This document shows, one piece after another, positions 16,905 to 25,245 of a DNA stretch of 64,000 nt. Both the position numbers and the translations under genes were made by a program. Source of the stretch: Dehalococcoidales bacterium (GTDB lineage Bacteria > Chloroflexota > Dehalococcoidia > Dehalococcoidales > UBA2162); NCBI GenBank assembly GCA_016932435.1, contig JAFGCW010000078.1, positions 15,972 through 79,971 on the forward strand, given 5' to 3'. Each line of letters starts with the position of its first letter. Within the stretch, counting starts at the first letter, position 1. Under the pieces are notes generated by a model, which saw only the letters and a program-made list of their open reading frames with translations, ran no database searches and was not told the DNA's origin.

Positions 16905-16978
16905 CTTTTTCCTCCTTGAAATAAATCAGGGCAAAATAAAATCGAACTATCCGGCAGTCTAAAACACCTGCAACTACA

Positions 16979-17027
16979 GGTTATTTCTATGGTTATTGAG
17001 TTTAGGGAAGTGAGATAGTAATGTCAA
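16979..17027 (-). promoter_or_regulatory. Promoter-operator of the second MmgE/PrpD gene (copy 2 of shared element)
   Basis: Minus strand -35 TTGACA (17027-17022), 17-base spacer, -10 TAAACT (17004-16999), with the direct repeat GGTTATT at 16979-16985 and 16991-16997 over the predicted start site. From tacagg at its downstream end to the -35 it is nearly the same as 12315-12370, differing mostly within the spacer. Confidence 0.7.
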
Positions 17028-17047
17028 TTCGGGTATTAGTAGTAAAA

Positions 17048-17077
17048 AGTGTCAGACACCACTAATCTGATGTATAA
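17048..17077 (+). promoter_or_regulatory. Promoter and palindrome before the UroD-like gene
   Basis: TATAAT (17072-17077) forms a -10 box. The -35 region is covered by GTGTCaGACAC (17048-17058), an interrupted palindrome that could bind a regulator. The leader to the ATG is about 100 bases. Confidence 0.4.
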
Positions 17078-17185
17078 TCCATTACACCACCGGAAATTCG
17101 ATACATAACAGTATCGCACTTAAAGTTTCATTCACCGTGGTTGGATATACCGAATTATAATAAACAAACAAGGAGAGTTGCGAAA

Positions 17186-18508
17186 ATGGCAGAGACGAAC
17201 AAGATTTCAGCCGAAGACCAGCAAATGATAGATACTATCCAAAAGAAACACAATAAAAGCATCGAAGAGCTTCGCATCGAAAGAGAGAAACGACTCTGGG
17301 ATGCCGTAGAGTTAAAGGTGCCCGACCGGGTGCCGGTAATATTCGGAGGTACGTTCTTCGCCTGCAAATATGCCGGTATACCCTATTCGACGGCTTATTA
17401 CGATACCGCTGCCTGGAAGAACGCCTTTAAGAAGATGATCGTCGATATGGACCCGGACTCGTACGGCTGGGAACCCAGGGAATCCGGGGTAGCCCTCGAA
17501 GCCCTTCAGTCGAACTACACGCGCTGGCCGGGCGGAACCTTGCCGCCCGACGTGCCGTTCCAGATCGCGGAGAAGGAATACATGAAAGAGGAAGAATACG
17601 ACCTCTTTCTCACCGACCCCAGCGACTACATGCTGCGGTACCTGATACCCCGTACCTTCGATGCCCTGGCGCCGCTGGCCAAGCTGCCGCCGCTGATGGG
17701 ATTTGGTGCCGGCGTGCAACCGATCGCAGAAATGCTGGTGAACCCGGAATATGAACCGGTAATCGCGGCTATGAAAAAGGCAGGCGAAGCTGGAGTGGAA
17801 CGGGCAAAGATAATAAGCACCATGCAACAAGAAATGGCAAATCTCGGATTTCCTCCGGGAATACCCGCATGGGGCGGTGTGATGCCCCCGTTCTCCGGTT
17901 TCAGCAACTCCTACCGGACCTTCAACGGAGTGGTAAAGGATATATACCGCCGACCTGAGAAACTCAAGGCAGCACTCCAGTTACTGGTCGATTACCGTAT
18001 CGCCAGGGCTGCCCCTGCCGTGAAACGCAATGACGGACACCCAACGGTGGGCAGTTCGGGTGAAGCACACCGGGTTTCCGATGAATTCTTCTCCAACAAG
18101 CAATTCGAAGAATTCGTCTGGCCGTTCTGGAAACAGTGTATAGACAAGACATTCGAACTCGGTTACGAGATCATCTCGATGTTCTTCGAGGGTAAAAGAG
18201 ACAGTCAGTTTCACTACTTCACCCAATTCCCCGACCGAAGCATGCTGATCCGGTTCGCCGAATCCGATATTTTCCTGGCGAAAGAAATGCTCGGAAAGAA
18301 AGCCTGCATCATGGGCAATGTCCCGATAGCAATGCTTCAAGTCGCTTCGCCTTCGGTGGTGGAAGAATACTGCAAGAAATTGATAGAGAAGGTCGGAAAG
18401 GACGGCGGTTTCATCCTGAGATGTTCGACCGACTTCACCCAGGAAGCCAAACCGGAGAACGTCAAGGCGATGATCGACTCGGTGGAGAAATATGGCCGGT
18501 ATTACTAA
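17186..18508 (+). CDS. Uroporphyrinogen decarboxylase (UroD/MtaA) family protein
   Basis: A 440-residue UroD-fold protein. The start is set at 17186 (MAETNKIS) because aaggagag lies 8 bases before it, although the frame stays open to an ATG at 17141. VELKVPDRVPVIFGGTFF near the start, HPTVGSSGEAHRVSDEFFSNKQFEEFVWPFWKQCID in the middle and the C-terminal GGFILRCSTDFTQEAKPENVKAMID match the branch of the family that includes corrinoid or CoM methyltransferases and uncharacterised catabolic proteins, rather than heme-pathway HemE. It precedes an OYE reductase by 50 bases. The substrate is unknown; methyl transfer or decarboxylation are both possible. Confidence 0.83.
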   Translation: MAETNKISAEDQQMIDTIQKKHNKSIEELRIEREKRLWDAVELKVPDRVPVIFGGTFFACKYAGIPYSTAYYDTAAWKNAFKKMIVDMDPDSYGWEPRESGVALEALQSNYTRWPGGTLPPDVPFQIAEKEYMKEEEYDLFLTDPSDYMLRYLIPRTFDALAPLAKLPPLMGFGAGVQPIAEMLVNPEYEPVIAAMKKAGEAGVERAKIISTMQQEMANLGFPPGIPAWGGVMPPFSGFSNSYRTFNGVVKDIYRRPEKLKAALQLLVDYRIARAAPAVKRNDGHPTVGSSGEAHRVSDEFFSNKQFEEFVWPFWKQCIDKTFELGYEIISMFFEGKRDSQFHYFTQFPDRSMLIRFAESDIFLAKEMLGKKACIMGNVPIAMLQVASPSVVEEYCKKLIEKVGKDGGFILRCSTDFTQEAKPENVKAMIDSVEKYGRYY

Positions 18509-18558
18509 GACCTTCATTTGAAATTTCAAGTTGAAATACCGAGAAGCAGGAGATAATA

Positions 18559-19632
18559 ATGCCAGGACTTTTTGACCAGCTAACGATAAATAAAACGATA
18601 CTCGAAAACCGGTTCATCCGTTCGGCAACGATGGATGGAATGGCCAATGACGGCCTTGTATCAGACAATGAACTCAAGCTCTACCGGGAACTGGGTAAAG
18701 GCGAGATAGGTTTGATCTTTTCACACGGACTTTACCCCACAAGAGAAGGACAATGTTCTCCCGGGCAGGTCAGCGTTCATACCGATGATGCTGTATTGTC
18801 GTTAAAAAAAATGGTAAATGCCGTACATGAAAACGGCGGGAAAATTGCCGCCCAGATTCTTCACGGTGGCTGGATGTGCAGCCAGCAGACAACCGGTATG
18901 CAGCCTGTGGGACCGTCCCGCATTGTCCATCCTCTTTCAAAGGCTGAGATCCGTGAACTGACAAGTGATGAAGTTTATAAACTGGTTGATGATTACGCCC
19001 GGGCGGCACGGAGAATCAAGGAAGCAGGATTCGACGGTATCCAGCTTCATGGCGCTCACAGCTGGATACTCAGCGCCTTCCTGTCTCCGGTCACCAATAA
19101 ACGCGATGACGAATGGGGTGGAACGAATGAAAAGCGCACCAACCTGGTACGGCAAATCTGCCATGGAATGAGAAAAGAAACCGGACCTGATTACCCGATA
19201 ATGATAAAACTCGGTATCAAGGATTATCACCCCGAAGGAAAGACGATCGATGATGGCATCGAACAGGCGAAACTGCTTGAGGAAGCCGGATTCGATGCCA
19301 TCGAAGTGAGTGAAGGTCTGGAGCAGGACTTCTTCCACCATATTCGACCTGAAGTTACACGCCCGTACTACCTCGACGAATGCCGCCGGGTGAAACAGGC
19401 TTTATCAATTCCTGTGATGCTAGTCGGTGGTTTGAGAAAACTCAGCGATATGAAAGCGGTCGTAGAGGACAGGGTTGCCGACGCGGTATCGATGTGCCGC
19501 CCGTTCATCATGGATCCGTACCTGGTAAAGAAGCTACGACAGGGAATGATTGATAATTCAGAGTGTACGTCATGCAATGGATGCATCGGCAGACGAAAAA
19601 ATCCCAACCCGCTTGAGTGTGTACTTACATAA
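18559..19632 (+). CDS. Old yellow enzyme-type NADH:flavin oxidoreductase with C-terminal Fe-S motif
   Basis: A 357-residue FMN TIM-barrel reductase. RFIRSATMDGMANDGLVSD, QILHGGW, GFDGIQLHGAHSWILSAFLSP (active-site His) and RDDEWGG are OYE motifs. The C-terminus CTSCNGC followed by 11 residues and Cys is the [4Fe-4S] ligand set of the dienoyl-CoA reductase subgroup, but the FAD/NAD domains of that subgroup are absent, so electrons must come from a separate partner or directly. It is likely to reduce an activated C=C bond made by the neighbouring dehydratase-like enzymes (inference). Confidence 0.88.
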   Translation: MPGLFDQLTINKTILENRFIRSATMDGMANDGLVSDNELKLYRELGKGEIGLIFSHGLYPTREGQCSPGQVSVHTDDAVLSLKKMVNAVHENGGKIAAQILHGGWMCSQQTTGMQPVGPSRIVHPLSKAEIRELTSDEVYKLVDDYARAARRIKEAGFDGIQLHGAHSWILSAFLSPVTNKRDDEWGGTNEKRTNLVRQICHGMRKETGPDYPIMIKLGIKDYHPEGKTIDDGIEQAKLLEEAGFDAIEVSEGLEQDFFHHIRPEVTRPYYLDECRRVKQALSIPVMLVGGLRKLSDMKAVVEDRVADAVSMCRPFIMDPYLVKKLRQGMIDNSECTSCNGCIGRRKNPNPLECVLT

Positions 19633-19638
19633 ATTGTA

Positions 19639-19917
19639 ATGAATTTAATGTACTGGCAAATCTATCTGGCATGGCTGGCTGCAGTCAGTATAATCACCTT
19701 CATTCTCTACGGATATGACAAGGTTCAGGCTAAAAGAAACGGTCGGCGTATACCTGAAAAGCATTTCCATCGGCTCGCATTGATCGGCGGCTTCTTGGGA
19801 GGTTGGCTCGGTCGTTCCGTATTCCATCATAAGACCAGTAAAGGAGTATTCCTGTTCTTTTTGGTAATCAGCACAATCATTCATCTGGGACTGGCAGGCT
19901 GGTTGTATTTCAAGTAA
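19639..19917 (+). CDS. DUF1294 small membrane protein
   Basis: A 92-residue protein with three hydrophobic segments (about 5-23, 45-55 and 68-90). YGYDKVQAKRNGRRIPEKHFHRLALIGGFLGGWLGRSVFHHKTSKG is the DUF1294 signature. The function is unknown. It starts 6 bases after the OYE gene and is probably co-transcribed. Confidence 0.85.
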   Translation: MNLMYWQIYLAWLAAVSIITFILYGYDKVQAKRNGRRIPEKHFHRLALIGGFLGGWLGRSVFHHKTSKGVFLFFLVISTIIHLGLAGWLYFK

Positions 19918-19920
19918 CAC

Positions 19921-20490
19921 TCATTTCTCGATCAGCCAGTACTCACCACCACCACCTTCACGCGCCATTATCTTATGGTCTATCAACCCGCGCCGGAACG
20001 TAGCAGTATCGAACCAGTATTCGGACAGTATTTCCTTGACCTGTTTTTCCGTATAACGTTTGCCCAGCTCGAAAGCCTTTGCTACGTGACGCAGCAGGAC
20101 TTCGAATTTCTTCCTCTGGGCTGGTAATCCGATAAAACTCCCGTCTTCATCAAGAAATGTGTTAAGTACTTTCCGGTCGTAGGCGTCAATATCCACGTCG
20201 GCGGCGACCGCCGGCATCATTTCCCTAGAAAGAATCTTTTGTGACATACCGTCCAGGACACTTGTCTCCAGGTGATAAATGTTGTAATAACTCTCCGATC
20301 GGGCGCTTACCAGGCTGGCTGCCGACAGTTTAGCCAGATGATGCGAAACCGAAGATGGACTCAAATTCAGCATTTCAGCCATCTGTTCCACCGTATATTC
20401 GCCCTGCGCCAGCAGACCGACTATCTTCAGCCGGTTCGAGTCAGCCAGGGCTTTAAAGAATCCCAGTAATTCCTCCAGCGCTTCATCCAT
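19921..20490 (-). CDS. ArsR-family regulator with DUF2087 domain
   Basis: A 189-residue regulator. Residues 5-75 form an ArsR winged helix: FFKALADSNRLKIVGLLAQGEYTVEQMAEMLNLSPSSVSHHLAKL. Residues 100-185 match DUF2087 (RKVLNTFLDEDGSFIGLPAQRKKFEVLLRHVAKAFELGKRYTEKQVKEILSEYWFDTATFRRGLIDHKIMARE), often found after HTH domains. No metal-binding cysteine pair is visible, so it probably does not sense arsenic. A palindrome lies just before its start. Confidence 0.88.
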   Translation of the reverse strand: MDEALEELLGFFKALADSNRLKIVGLLAQGEYTVEQMAEMLNLSPSSVSHHLAKLSAASLVSARSESYYNIYHLETSVLDGMSQKILSREMMPAVAADVDIDAYDRKVLNTFLDEDGSFIGLPAQRKKFEVLLRHVAKAFELGKRYTEKQVKEILSEYWFDTATFRRGLIDHKIMAREGGGGEYWLIEK

Positions 20491-20513
20491 TTTTATAACC
20501 TTCGTTTCATTTT

Positions 20514-20523
20514 GATATATATC
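20514..20523. promoter_or_regulatory. Palindrome before the ArsR gene, possible autoregulatory site
   Basis: GATATATATC is a perfect 10-bp palindrome 24 bases before the regulator's ATG in an AT-rich promoter-like stretch. Confidence 0.35.
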
Positions 20524-20580
20524 GAATTAATTTAATACATATTGGGTTGTTTTGTCAATATAACGAAGGTTCGCCGAAAT

Positions 20581-20705
20581 TCCGCCCCTGGCGGATGACA
20601 GTCCCAATTAGTCTTAGAGATTACTACGTTCGCCAATGGCGAACTCGTAACGACAGGAAAGAGTCATTCCCGCTTTCTTTTTGTCATTCCAGCGCAGGCT
20701 GGAAT
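20581..20705. repeat. REP-like cluster of three short hairpins
   Basis: Perfect hairpins TCCGCC/GGCGGA (20581-20595), GTTCGCC/GGCGAAC (20628-20644) and ATTCCAGC/GCTGGAAT (20686-20705). The last, in the context gtcattcc...ggaatcca, is the widespread REP-like type seen again at 50148-50219. Confidence 0.6.
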
Positions 20706-20867
20706 CCAGAAAACATTGGCATCAGATCATTTCTTGAACAGAGGTAATGTATCCATTGATATCGAGATGTAAGCATAAGCTATTCTGGAGAAAAGTATCT
20801 CCTTACGTAAAACGGGGATGAAGAGATTGTATTTATCTTCTGGTAACGAACTTAAAAAAACACCTGA

Positions 20868-21770
20868 TCACGACGTAACCATCTTATCAGCGGTAACGAC
20901 CCCGTTTTCGGAGACAATAGCGGTTACAAAATCAAGCGGAGTTATATCGAAGGTAGGGTTCGATATCTTTATCTCCGGGGAAAGAATCCCCTCTTCGATC
21001 AAGCCTGTATTACCTCGCTCTTCAAGGTTTACCTTTGAACTGCTGACCGCAAAGTCGAATTTCAGTGTTTCGCACAGCACATAGACCGGGACGGTATTCA
21101 TTTTAGCCGTCGCCGCGACGGTGCATGTTCCAGCCCCGTTGATAACCTTACCGTCGGCTGTTATCCTGTCGGCTCCTACCAGTACTTTGCTGACACCGGA
21201 TATATACAACCCGACCGCAGTATCATCGATGTACATGATCGGTATTCCCGCTTCGGCAAGTTCCCGCGCTGTCCGTTCTCCGTAACATCCTGTGCCCGAC
21301 TTCGTAACGATGACCTTAATCCCTCTCCTGAGTTCGGCTATCTCTTTTATCGCCGCGACTACCGTCGAACTGTAACTGTGGGTGAGTATCACATCCTTGT
21401 TATCGATAAGCTCCGCAGTGCTACTTATAATCTTTGATACGGCGTTTACCGAATCGCGGTGCATGTCCTCGGCCAGTCTGACAGCCTGCTGTTTCGTCGC
21501 TATAAGATCGTCTTTCCGATCGTCCCTTATTATCTCTCTCAGGTACCGGGTAATGATATTGGGTATCGGCGCCATGGTTCGCCTGGCAGCGATAAGCCGC
21601 TTACCGACTTCCTTCTGCTCAAGCAGAAAATCACGGGCATTGTCGGCTTCGCTGGTCTCGGCAGCCGCCTTCATTACCAGGATGGCCTGCCTTGCCAGCT
21701 CGCTGGCGCCGTCCGTCGTGTTACTCTTTATCCCCTCTATCTGTGTTTCTATCTCTTCTCTAATATCCAT
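20868..21770 (-). CDS. eIF2B-alpha-like / ribose 1,5-bisphosphate isomerase-type protein
   Basis: A 300-residue protein of the eIF-2B alpha/beta/delta-related superfamily, which also holds ribose 1,5-bisphosphate isomerase and methylthioribose 1-phosphate isomerase. VILTHSYSSTVVAAI, SGTGCYGERTARELAEAGIPIMYIDDTAVG and VSKVLVGADRITADGKVINGAGTCTVAATAK correspond to the phosphosugar-binding site, with Cys and Asp in the expected places. A role in nucleotide or pentose phosphate metabolism is likely. It stands alone, divergent from an ABC exporter. Confidence 0.8.
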   Translation of the reverse strand: MDIREEIETQIEGIKSNTTDGASELARQAILVMKAAAETSEADNARDFLLEQKEVGKRLIAARRTMAPIPNIITRYLREIIRDDRKDDLIATKQQAVRLAEDMHRDSVNAVSKIISSTAELIDNKDVILTHSYSSTVVAAIKEIAELRRGIKVIVTKSGTGCYGERTARELAEAGIPIMYIDDTAVGLYISGVSKVLVGADRITADGKVINGAGTCTVAATAKMNTVPVYVLCETLKFDFAVSSSKVNLEERGNTGLIEEGILSPEIKISNPTFDITPLDFVTAIVSENGVVTADKMVTS

Positions 21771-21879
21771 AGCGGTATTCTAGCAATATTACAGGAGACG
21801 GGCAAATTTCTTACTATTAAAACTCACACCTGATATTTCCCTATTTCACAATATTAAAAACTATGCTAATATATCTCCA

Positions 21880-22794
21880 ATGAGTACTTCGGAACACGTT
21901 CTCAGGGTAGAAGGTCTAACCAAGTCCTTCGGTGACCGCACCGTGGTAAACGATGTATCATTTCACGTTCTACCCGGTGAAGTGTTCGGTTTCCTCGGAC
22001 CGAACGGCTCCGGTAAGACCACATCTATCCGCATCGCCCAGGGGATTATCCAACCGGAAAGCGGCTCGGTATCCATTTACGGATCACCACCGCAACGTTC
22101 TGTGTTGAAAAATATCGGCTACCTCCCCGAGCAGGTCGGACTGCCGCCCAAGGCAAAGGTACTGGATTCACTGCGATACCTTATCCGTATGAAAGGACTG
22201 TCCTTCCGGGGTGCCGAAGACCGTGCTCTGGATCTGCTGAAAAGGGTCGGTCTGTACGAACACCGTTTGAAAAAAGTCGACGCCCTTTCACGAGGCATGA
22301 GACAGATGGCACAGTTCGTCGTCGCCATCGCTCACCAGCCCAGACTCATTATTTTGGACGAACCCTTCTCAGGCCTCGATCCTTTGAACGTTAACCTGAT
22401 GAAGGAAATGCTTCTTGAACGGCGGCGCGACGGTGCGACCATCATGTTCAGTACTCATGTCATGTCCGATGTCGAGGAAATGTGTGAAAGGATCGCGCTG
22501 ATTTCCGATGGAACTATGCTCCTCTTCGGGAATCTGAGCGAGATAAAGCGTCAAAGGGGTGAGAAATCGGTACAGGTCATGGCTGCCGGTATCCCTGATA
22601 CGCTCCAAAGTGTTTCGAAGGAAATACTCCCAGATGATACGGTCGAGTATGAAACCGGTGATGAACTGACACCGGAAATAATATTCCAGGCATACGCCGC
22701 TTCAGGAATCCAGGTAGACAGGTTCGAGCGAATGATGCCGTCACTGAACGATATATTTATCGAGGAGGTATCCCGTGCTCGGAATTCCCGCTGA
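21880..22794 (+). CDS. ABC-2 type exporter, ATP-binding protein (NatA-like)
   Basis: A 304-residue ATPase: Walker A GPNGSGKT (about 40-47), Q-loop LPEQVGLP, a signature reading LSRGMRQM (about 134-141) in place of LSGGQ, Walker B LIILDEPFSGLDPLN and the H-loop MFSTHVM. A C-terminal 75-residue extension is usual for NatA/YhaQ-type proteins. It overlaps the permease gene by 20 bases. The exported substrate is unknown. Confidence 0.9.
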   Translation: MSTSEHVLRVEGLTKSFGDRTVVNDVSFHVLPGEVFGFLGPNGSGKTTSIRIAQGIIQPESGSVSIYGSPPQRSVLKNIGYLPEQVGLPPKAKVLDSLRYLIRMKGLSFRGAEDRALDLLKRVGLYEHRLKKVDALSRGMRQMAQFVVAIAHQPRLIILDEPFSGLDPLNVNLMKEMLLERRRDGATIMFSTHVMSDVEEMCERIALISDGTMLLFGNLSEIKRQRGEKSVQVMAAGIPDTLQSVSKEILPDDTVEYETGDELTPEIIFQAYAASGIQVDRFERMMPSLNDIFIEEVSRARNSR

Positions 22795-24112
22795 AGTCGC
22801 AACTATATTTTCCGAAGAGACCAGGCGTCACATCCGCAGTGGCGGATATATCCTCTTTACCGTACTGGTGCCGCTCCTGTTGATAATCGCTATGTTTGTC
22901 GTACCTCTTATCATGGATGCCGCTTCAGAGGATGCTCCGCCCGAGATAACGACCAAATTCGACCTGAGTGGAATCGGATTTATCGATAACAGCGGCATTT
23001 TAGCAGGAGCACCGGAACAGGAAGGTCTATCCCGTTACGATACGCTTGAAAAAGGACTCGCAGCCTATAAGCAGGGGGATATCGAGACACTGTACGTCAT
23101 TGACAGTAATTACCTCAAAACAGGCGAAGTTGTTCAATATTCCGAGTTTAAAACGCTGTTCGTGTCCAACTGGGAGGACGAGGAAACATTCCGGTGGTAC
23201 GTAATGTATCCCCAACTGAAAGCACGGCAGGACAGCCAGCTTGATCCTGATCTGGTCGCTCAGCGTGAACTCCTGGATGAACAGATCGCCGAACAGCTGA
23301 ATCAAATAAATCCCGACCTGGTAGCGCGTGTTGCGGAACCTGCGGTCTACACGAATTACAAGGTTGAAGAAGACGGTACTATTTCGGAGGTGGCACCTGT
23401 CACGCAGTCAGTAGGAGAACTGATCATCCCGGTGGTATTCGCCATGCTGCTGATTTTCGCCGTAATGACGGGAGTCGGTAATATGGTTACCAGTATCGCC
23501 GAAGAGAAGGAAAACCGGCTTGTCGAACTCATCATTACATCGGCATCACCATTCCAGATTATGATCGGGAAACTTCTTGCCCTCGGGACAATCGGATTAG
23601 CACAGTCTGTATTATGGGTAATAGTAGCCGCATTTACTGTTCCGGCAATGTTCGACCAGATACCGGACGCCAGTGAACTGACTATTGCCCCCGACCTGAT
23701 GGCATTGATACTGGCCTGTTATATCAGTGGCTATTTCATGTCGACGACGATAGCGATACTTATCGGCGCTGTTTCATCGTCGGCTCGTGAGGCTTCGAGA
23801 ACGGCGCCGTCATTTACAATGCTTGGTTTCATCCCCTTGTGGTTCTTCGGTTTCCTGATGCAGAGCCCCGACGGATTGTTCACCCGTATTCTCTCCTACA
23901 TTCCATTCACCGCGCCTTCGGGTATACTTGTCAGGATCGCCGCCGGAGGCGATATGAGCGGTCTGGAGGTCGGGGCTTCGCTGGCAGGGATGATAGTCAC
24001 CGGACTCCTCTTCCTCTGGATAGCAGGTAGAGTATTCAGAACTACTATGCTCATGCAGGGACAGAGCATCACCTTGTCCAACCTCTGGACGGCTCTCAGG
24101 AGTGCCGATTAA
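22775..24112 (+). CDS. ABC-2 type exporter, permease (NatB/YhaP-like)
   Basis: A 445-residue membrane protein. One transmembrane segment (about 24-44), a large extracytoplasmic domain (about 50-210) and a cluster of five or six segments (212-425) form the ABC-2 layout. ITSIAEEKENRLVELIITSASPFQIMIGKLLAL is the family signature. The GTG start at 22775 has the ribosome site gaggagg 5 bases upstream, inside the ATPase gene, implying coupled translation. Confidence 0.88.
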   Translation: MLGIPAEVATIFSEETRRHIRSGGYILFTVLVPLLLIIAMFVVPLIMDAASEDAPPEITTKFDLSGIGFIDNSGILAGAPEQEGLSRYDTLEKGLAAYKQGDIETLYVIDSNYLKTGEVVQYSEFKTLFVSNWEDEETFRWYVMYPQLKARQDSQLDPDLVAQRELLDEQIAEQLNQINPDLVARVAEPAVYTNYKVEEDGTISEVAPVTQSVGELIIPVVFAMLLIFAVMTGVGNMVTSIAEEKENRLVELIITSASPFQIMIGKLLALGTIGLAQSVLWVIVAAFTVPAMFDQIPDASELTIAPDLMALILACYISGYFMSTTIAILIGAVSSSAREASRTAPSFTMLGFIPLWFFGFLMQSPDGLFTRILSYIPFTAPSGILVRIAAGGDMSGLEVGASLAGMIVTGLLFLWIAGRVFRTTMLMQGQSITLSNLWTALRSAD

Positions 24113-24160
24113 GCTAATAAAACACAGATTTCACCTGAAGATTGCATAAATTATGAAAAG

Positions 24161-24191
24161 TTAAGGCTATCCATAGTATGGATAGCCTTAA
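24161..24191. terminator. 14-bp perfect bidirectional hairpin terminator
   Basis: TTAAGGCTATCCAT and its exact complement enclose the 3-base loop agt, between the convergent exporter permease and peptide permease genes. AT-rich on both sides. Confidence 0.7.
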
Positions 24192-24224
24192 TTCTGCCAT
24201 TATCGATCTCTCAGCTTTGTTGAT

Positions 24225-25229
24225 TTAATGCTGCATTTCAACACTTTTCTTTTGTGCAAGCTTCTGGAGTTGATCCAGCGACATCCCGTAGCGCCCAAGA
24301 CCACCTCTCAGCCTCGGATCGAGTAAATCCCTCAAGGCGTCGGCCAGCATGTTAAATGAAAATACTACCAGGGCCAGGGCTACTCCTGGCCATACCATCA
24401 TCCAGGGAGCTATAAGCATATTTTGACGTCCGGAGGTACTGAGCATACCGCCCCAGCTGGGGTAGGGAGGTGGTATGCCAAAGCCGAGAAAACTGAGTGT
24501 CGACTCGGCCAGAATTACCATCCCCATACCGGTGGCAACGCTGATAATGACAACTGACATTATATTAGGTATTACGTGACGTATAATAATTCGACTACCC
24601 GGAACACCGATAGCCCTCGCTGCTTCAAAATATACGTCTTCCCTGATACGTATAACGGCGCTTCTTATTACTCTCACCTGGGAGATACCACCACTTACTC
24701 CCAGGACAACTATCACCTGCCAGATACCTGCACCCAGAACAGCCATAACGGTTAAATAAAGTGCAAGTGCCGGAAAGCACATCCAGGCGTCTATAAAACG
24801 CTGTAATATTAAGTCAAACTTTCCGCCAAAGTATCCTGAAGGAACGGCAAGCAACAGTTTTACAATTACACTGATAGCCTGAGCACCCAGTGCTACGACT
24901 ATTGAAATACGAGATCCATAGACAATACGGCTGAGAAGGTCTCGCCCCAGGTTATCTGTCCCAAGTAAGAATTCAGATGAAGGAGGAGTCAGACGGTCTT
25001 CCAGCATAATCTGGTTCCAGCCATAGGAGGCAAGGCCCGGACCGCCTTCTTCGGGAGAGGGAAAACCCAGCCATGTCAGGTCAGCGAAAATGGCGGTGAG
25101 AGTAAGCAATACGATTATAATGAAACCGACGAAACCGAGTGGTTTCTCCTTGAAGAGACGAATAACTAAATCAACTAGAATAAAGGGTCGCTTTCGTCTT
25201 ATGATAACTCCTGATGAGTCCTCTGCCAT
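24225..25229 (-). CDS. Peptide/nickel-type ABC transporter permease (DppC-like)
   Basis: A 334-residue permease. The start is set at 25229 (MAEDSSGV), which has an agaggggag ribosome site; an ATG 17 codons upstream would overlap the previous gene. FLLGTDNLGRDLLSRIVYGSRISIVVAL is the DppC/OppC signature, and EAARAIGVPGSRIIIRHVIPN is the coupling loop. About six transmembrane segments. It works with the DppB-like gene 16 bases upstream. No ATPase genes (DppD/DppF) are in the operon. Confidence 0.9.
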   Translation of the reverse strand: MAEDSSGVIIRRKRPFILVDLVIRLFKEKPLGFVGFIIIVLLTLTAIFADLTWLGFPSPEEGGPGLASYGWNQIMLEDRLTPPSSEFLLGTDNLGRDLLSRIVYGSRISIVVALGAQAISVIVKLLLAVPSGYFGGKFDLILQRFIDAWMCFPALALYLTVMAVLGAGIWQVIVVLGVSGGISQVRVIRSAVIRIREDVYFEAARAIGVPGSRIIIRHVIPNIMSVVIISVATGMGMVILAESTLSFLGFGIPPPYPSWGGMLSTSGRQNMLIAPWMMVWPGVALALVVFSFNMLADALRDLLDPRLRGGLGRYGMSLDQLQKLAQKKSVEMQH

Positions 25230-25245
25230 TTTTCTTCTCTCCCCT

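Larger units (their letters stand above)
20491..20867. other. Intergenic region between ArsR and eIF2B-like genes, carrying repeat hairpins
   Basis: No gene found. From the left: the ArsR promoter region, then three hairpins described under the repeat entry, then an unremarkable AT-rich tail. Confidence 0.5.

Noticed and set aside
17141..17185. Upstream ATG of the UroD-like gene
   Set aside because: The strong ribosome site at 17170-17177 fits only the ATG at 17186.
20868..21770. Reading the eIF2B-like gene as a translation factor
   Set aside because: Bacteria lack eIF2; the sugar-phosphate isomerase branch of the family is a better fit.
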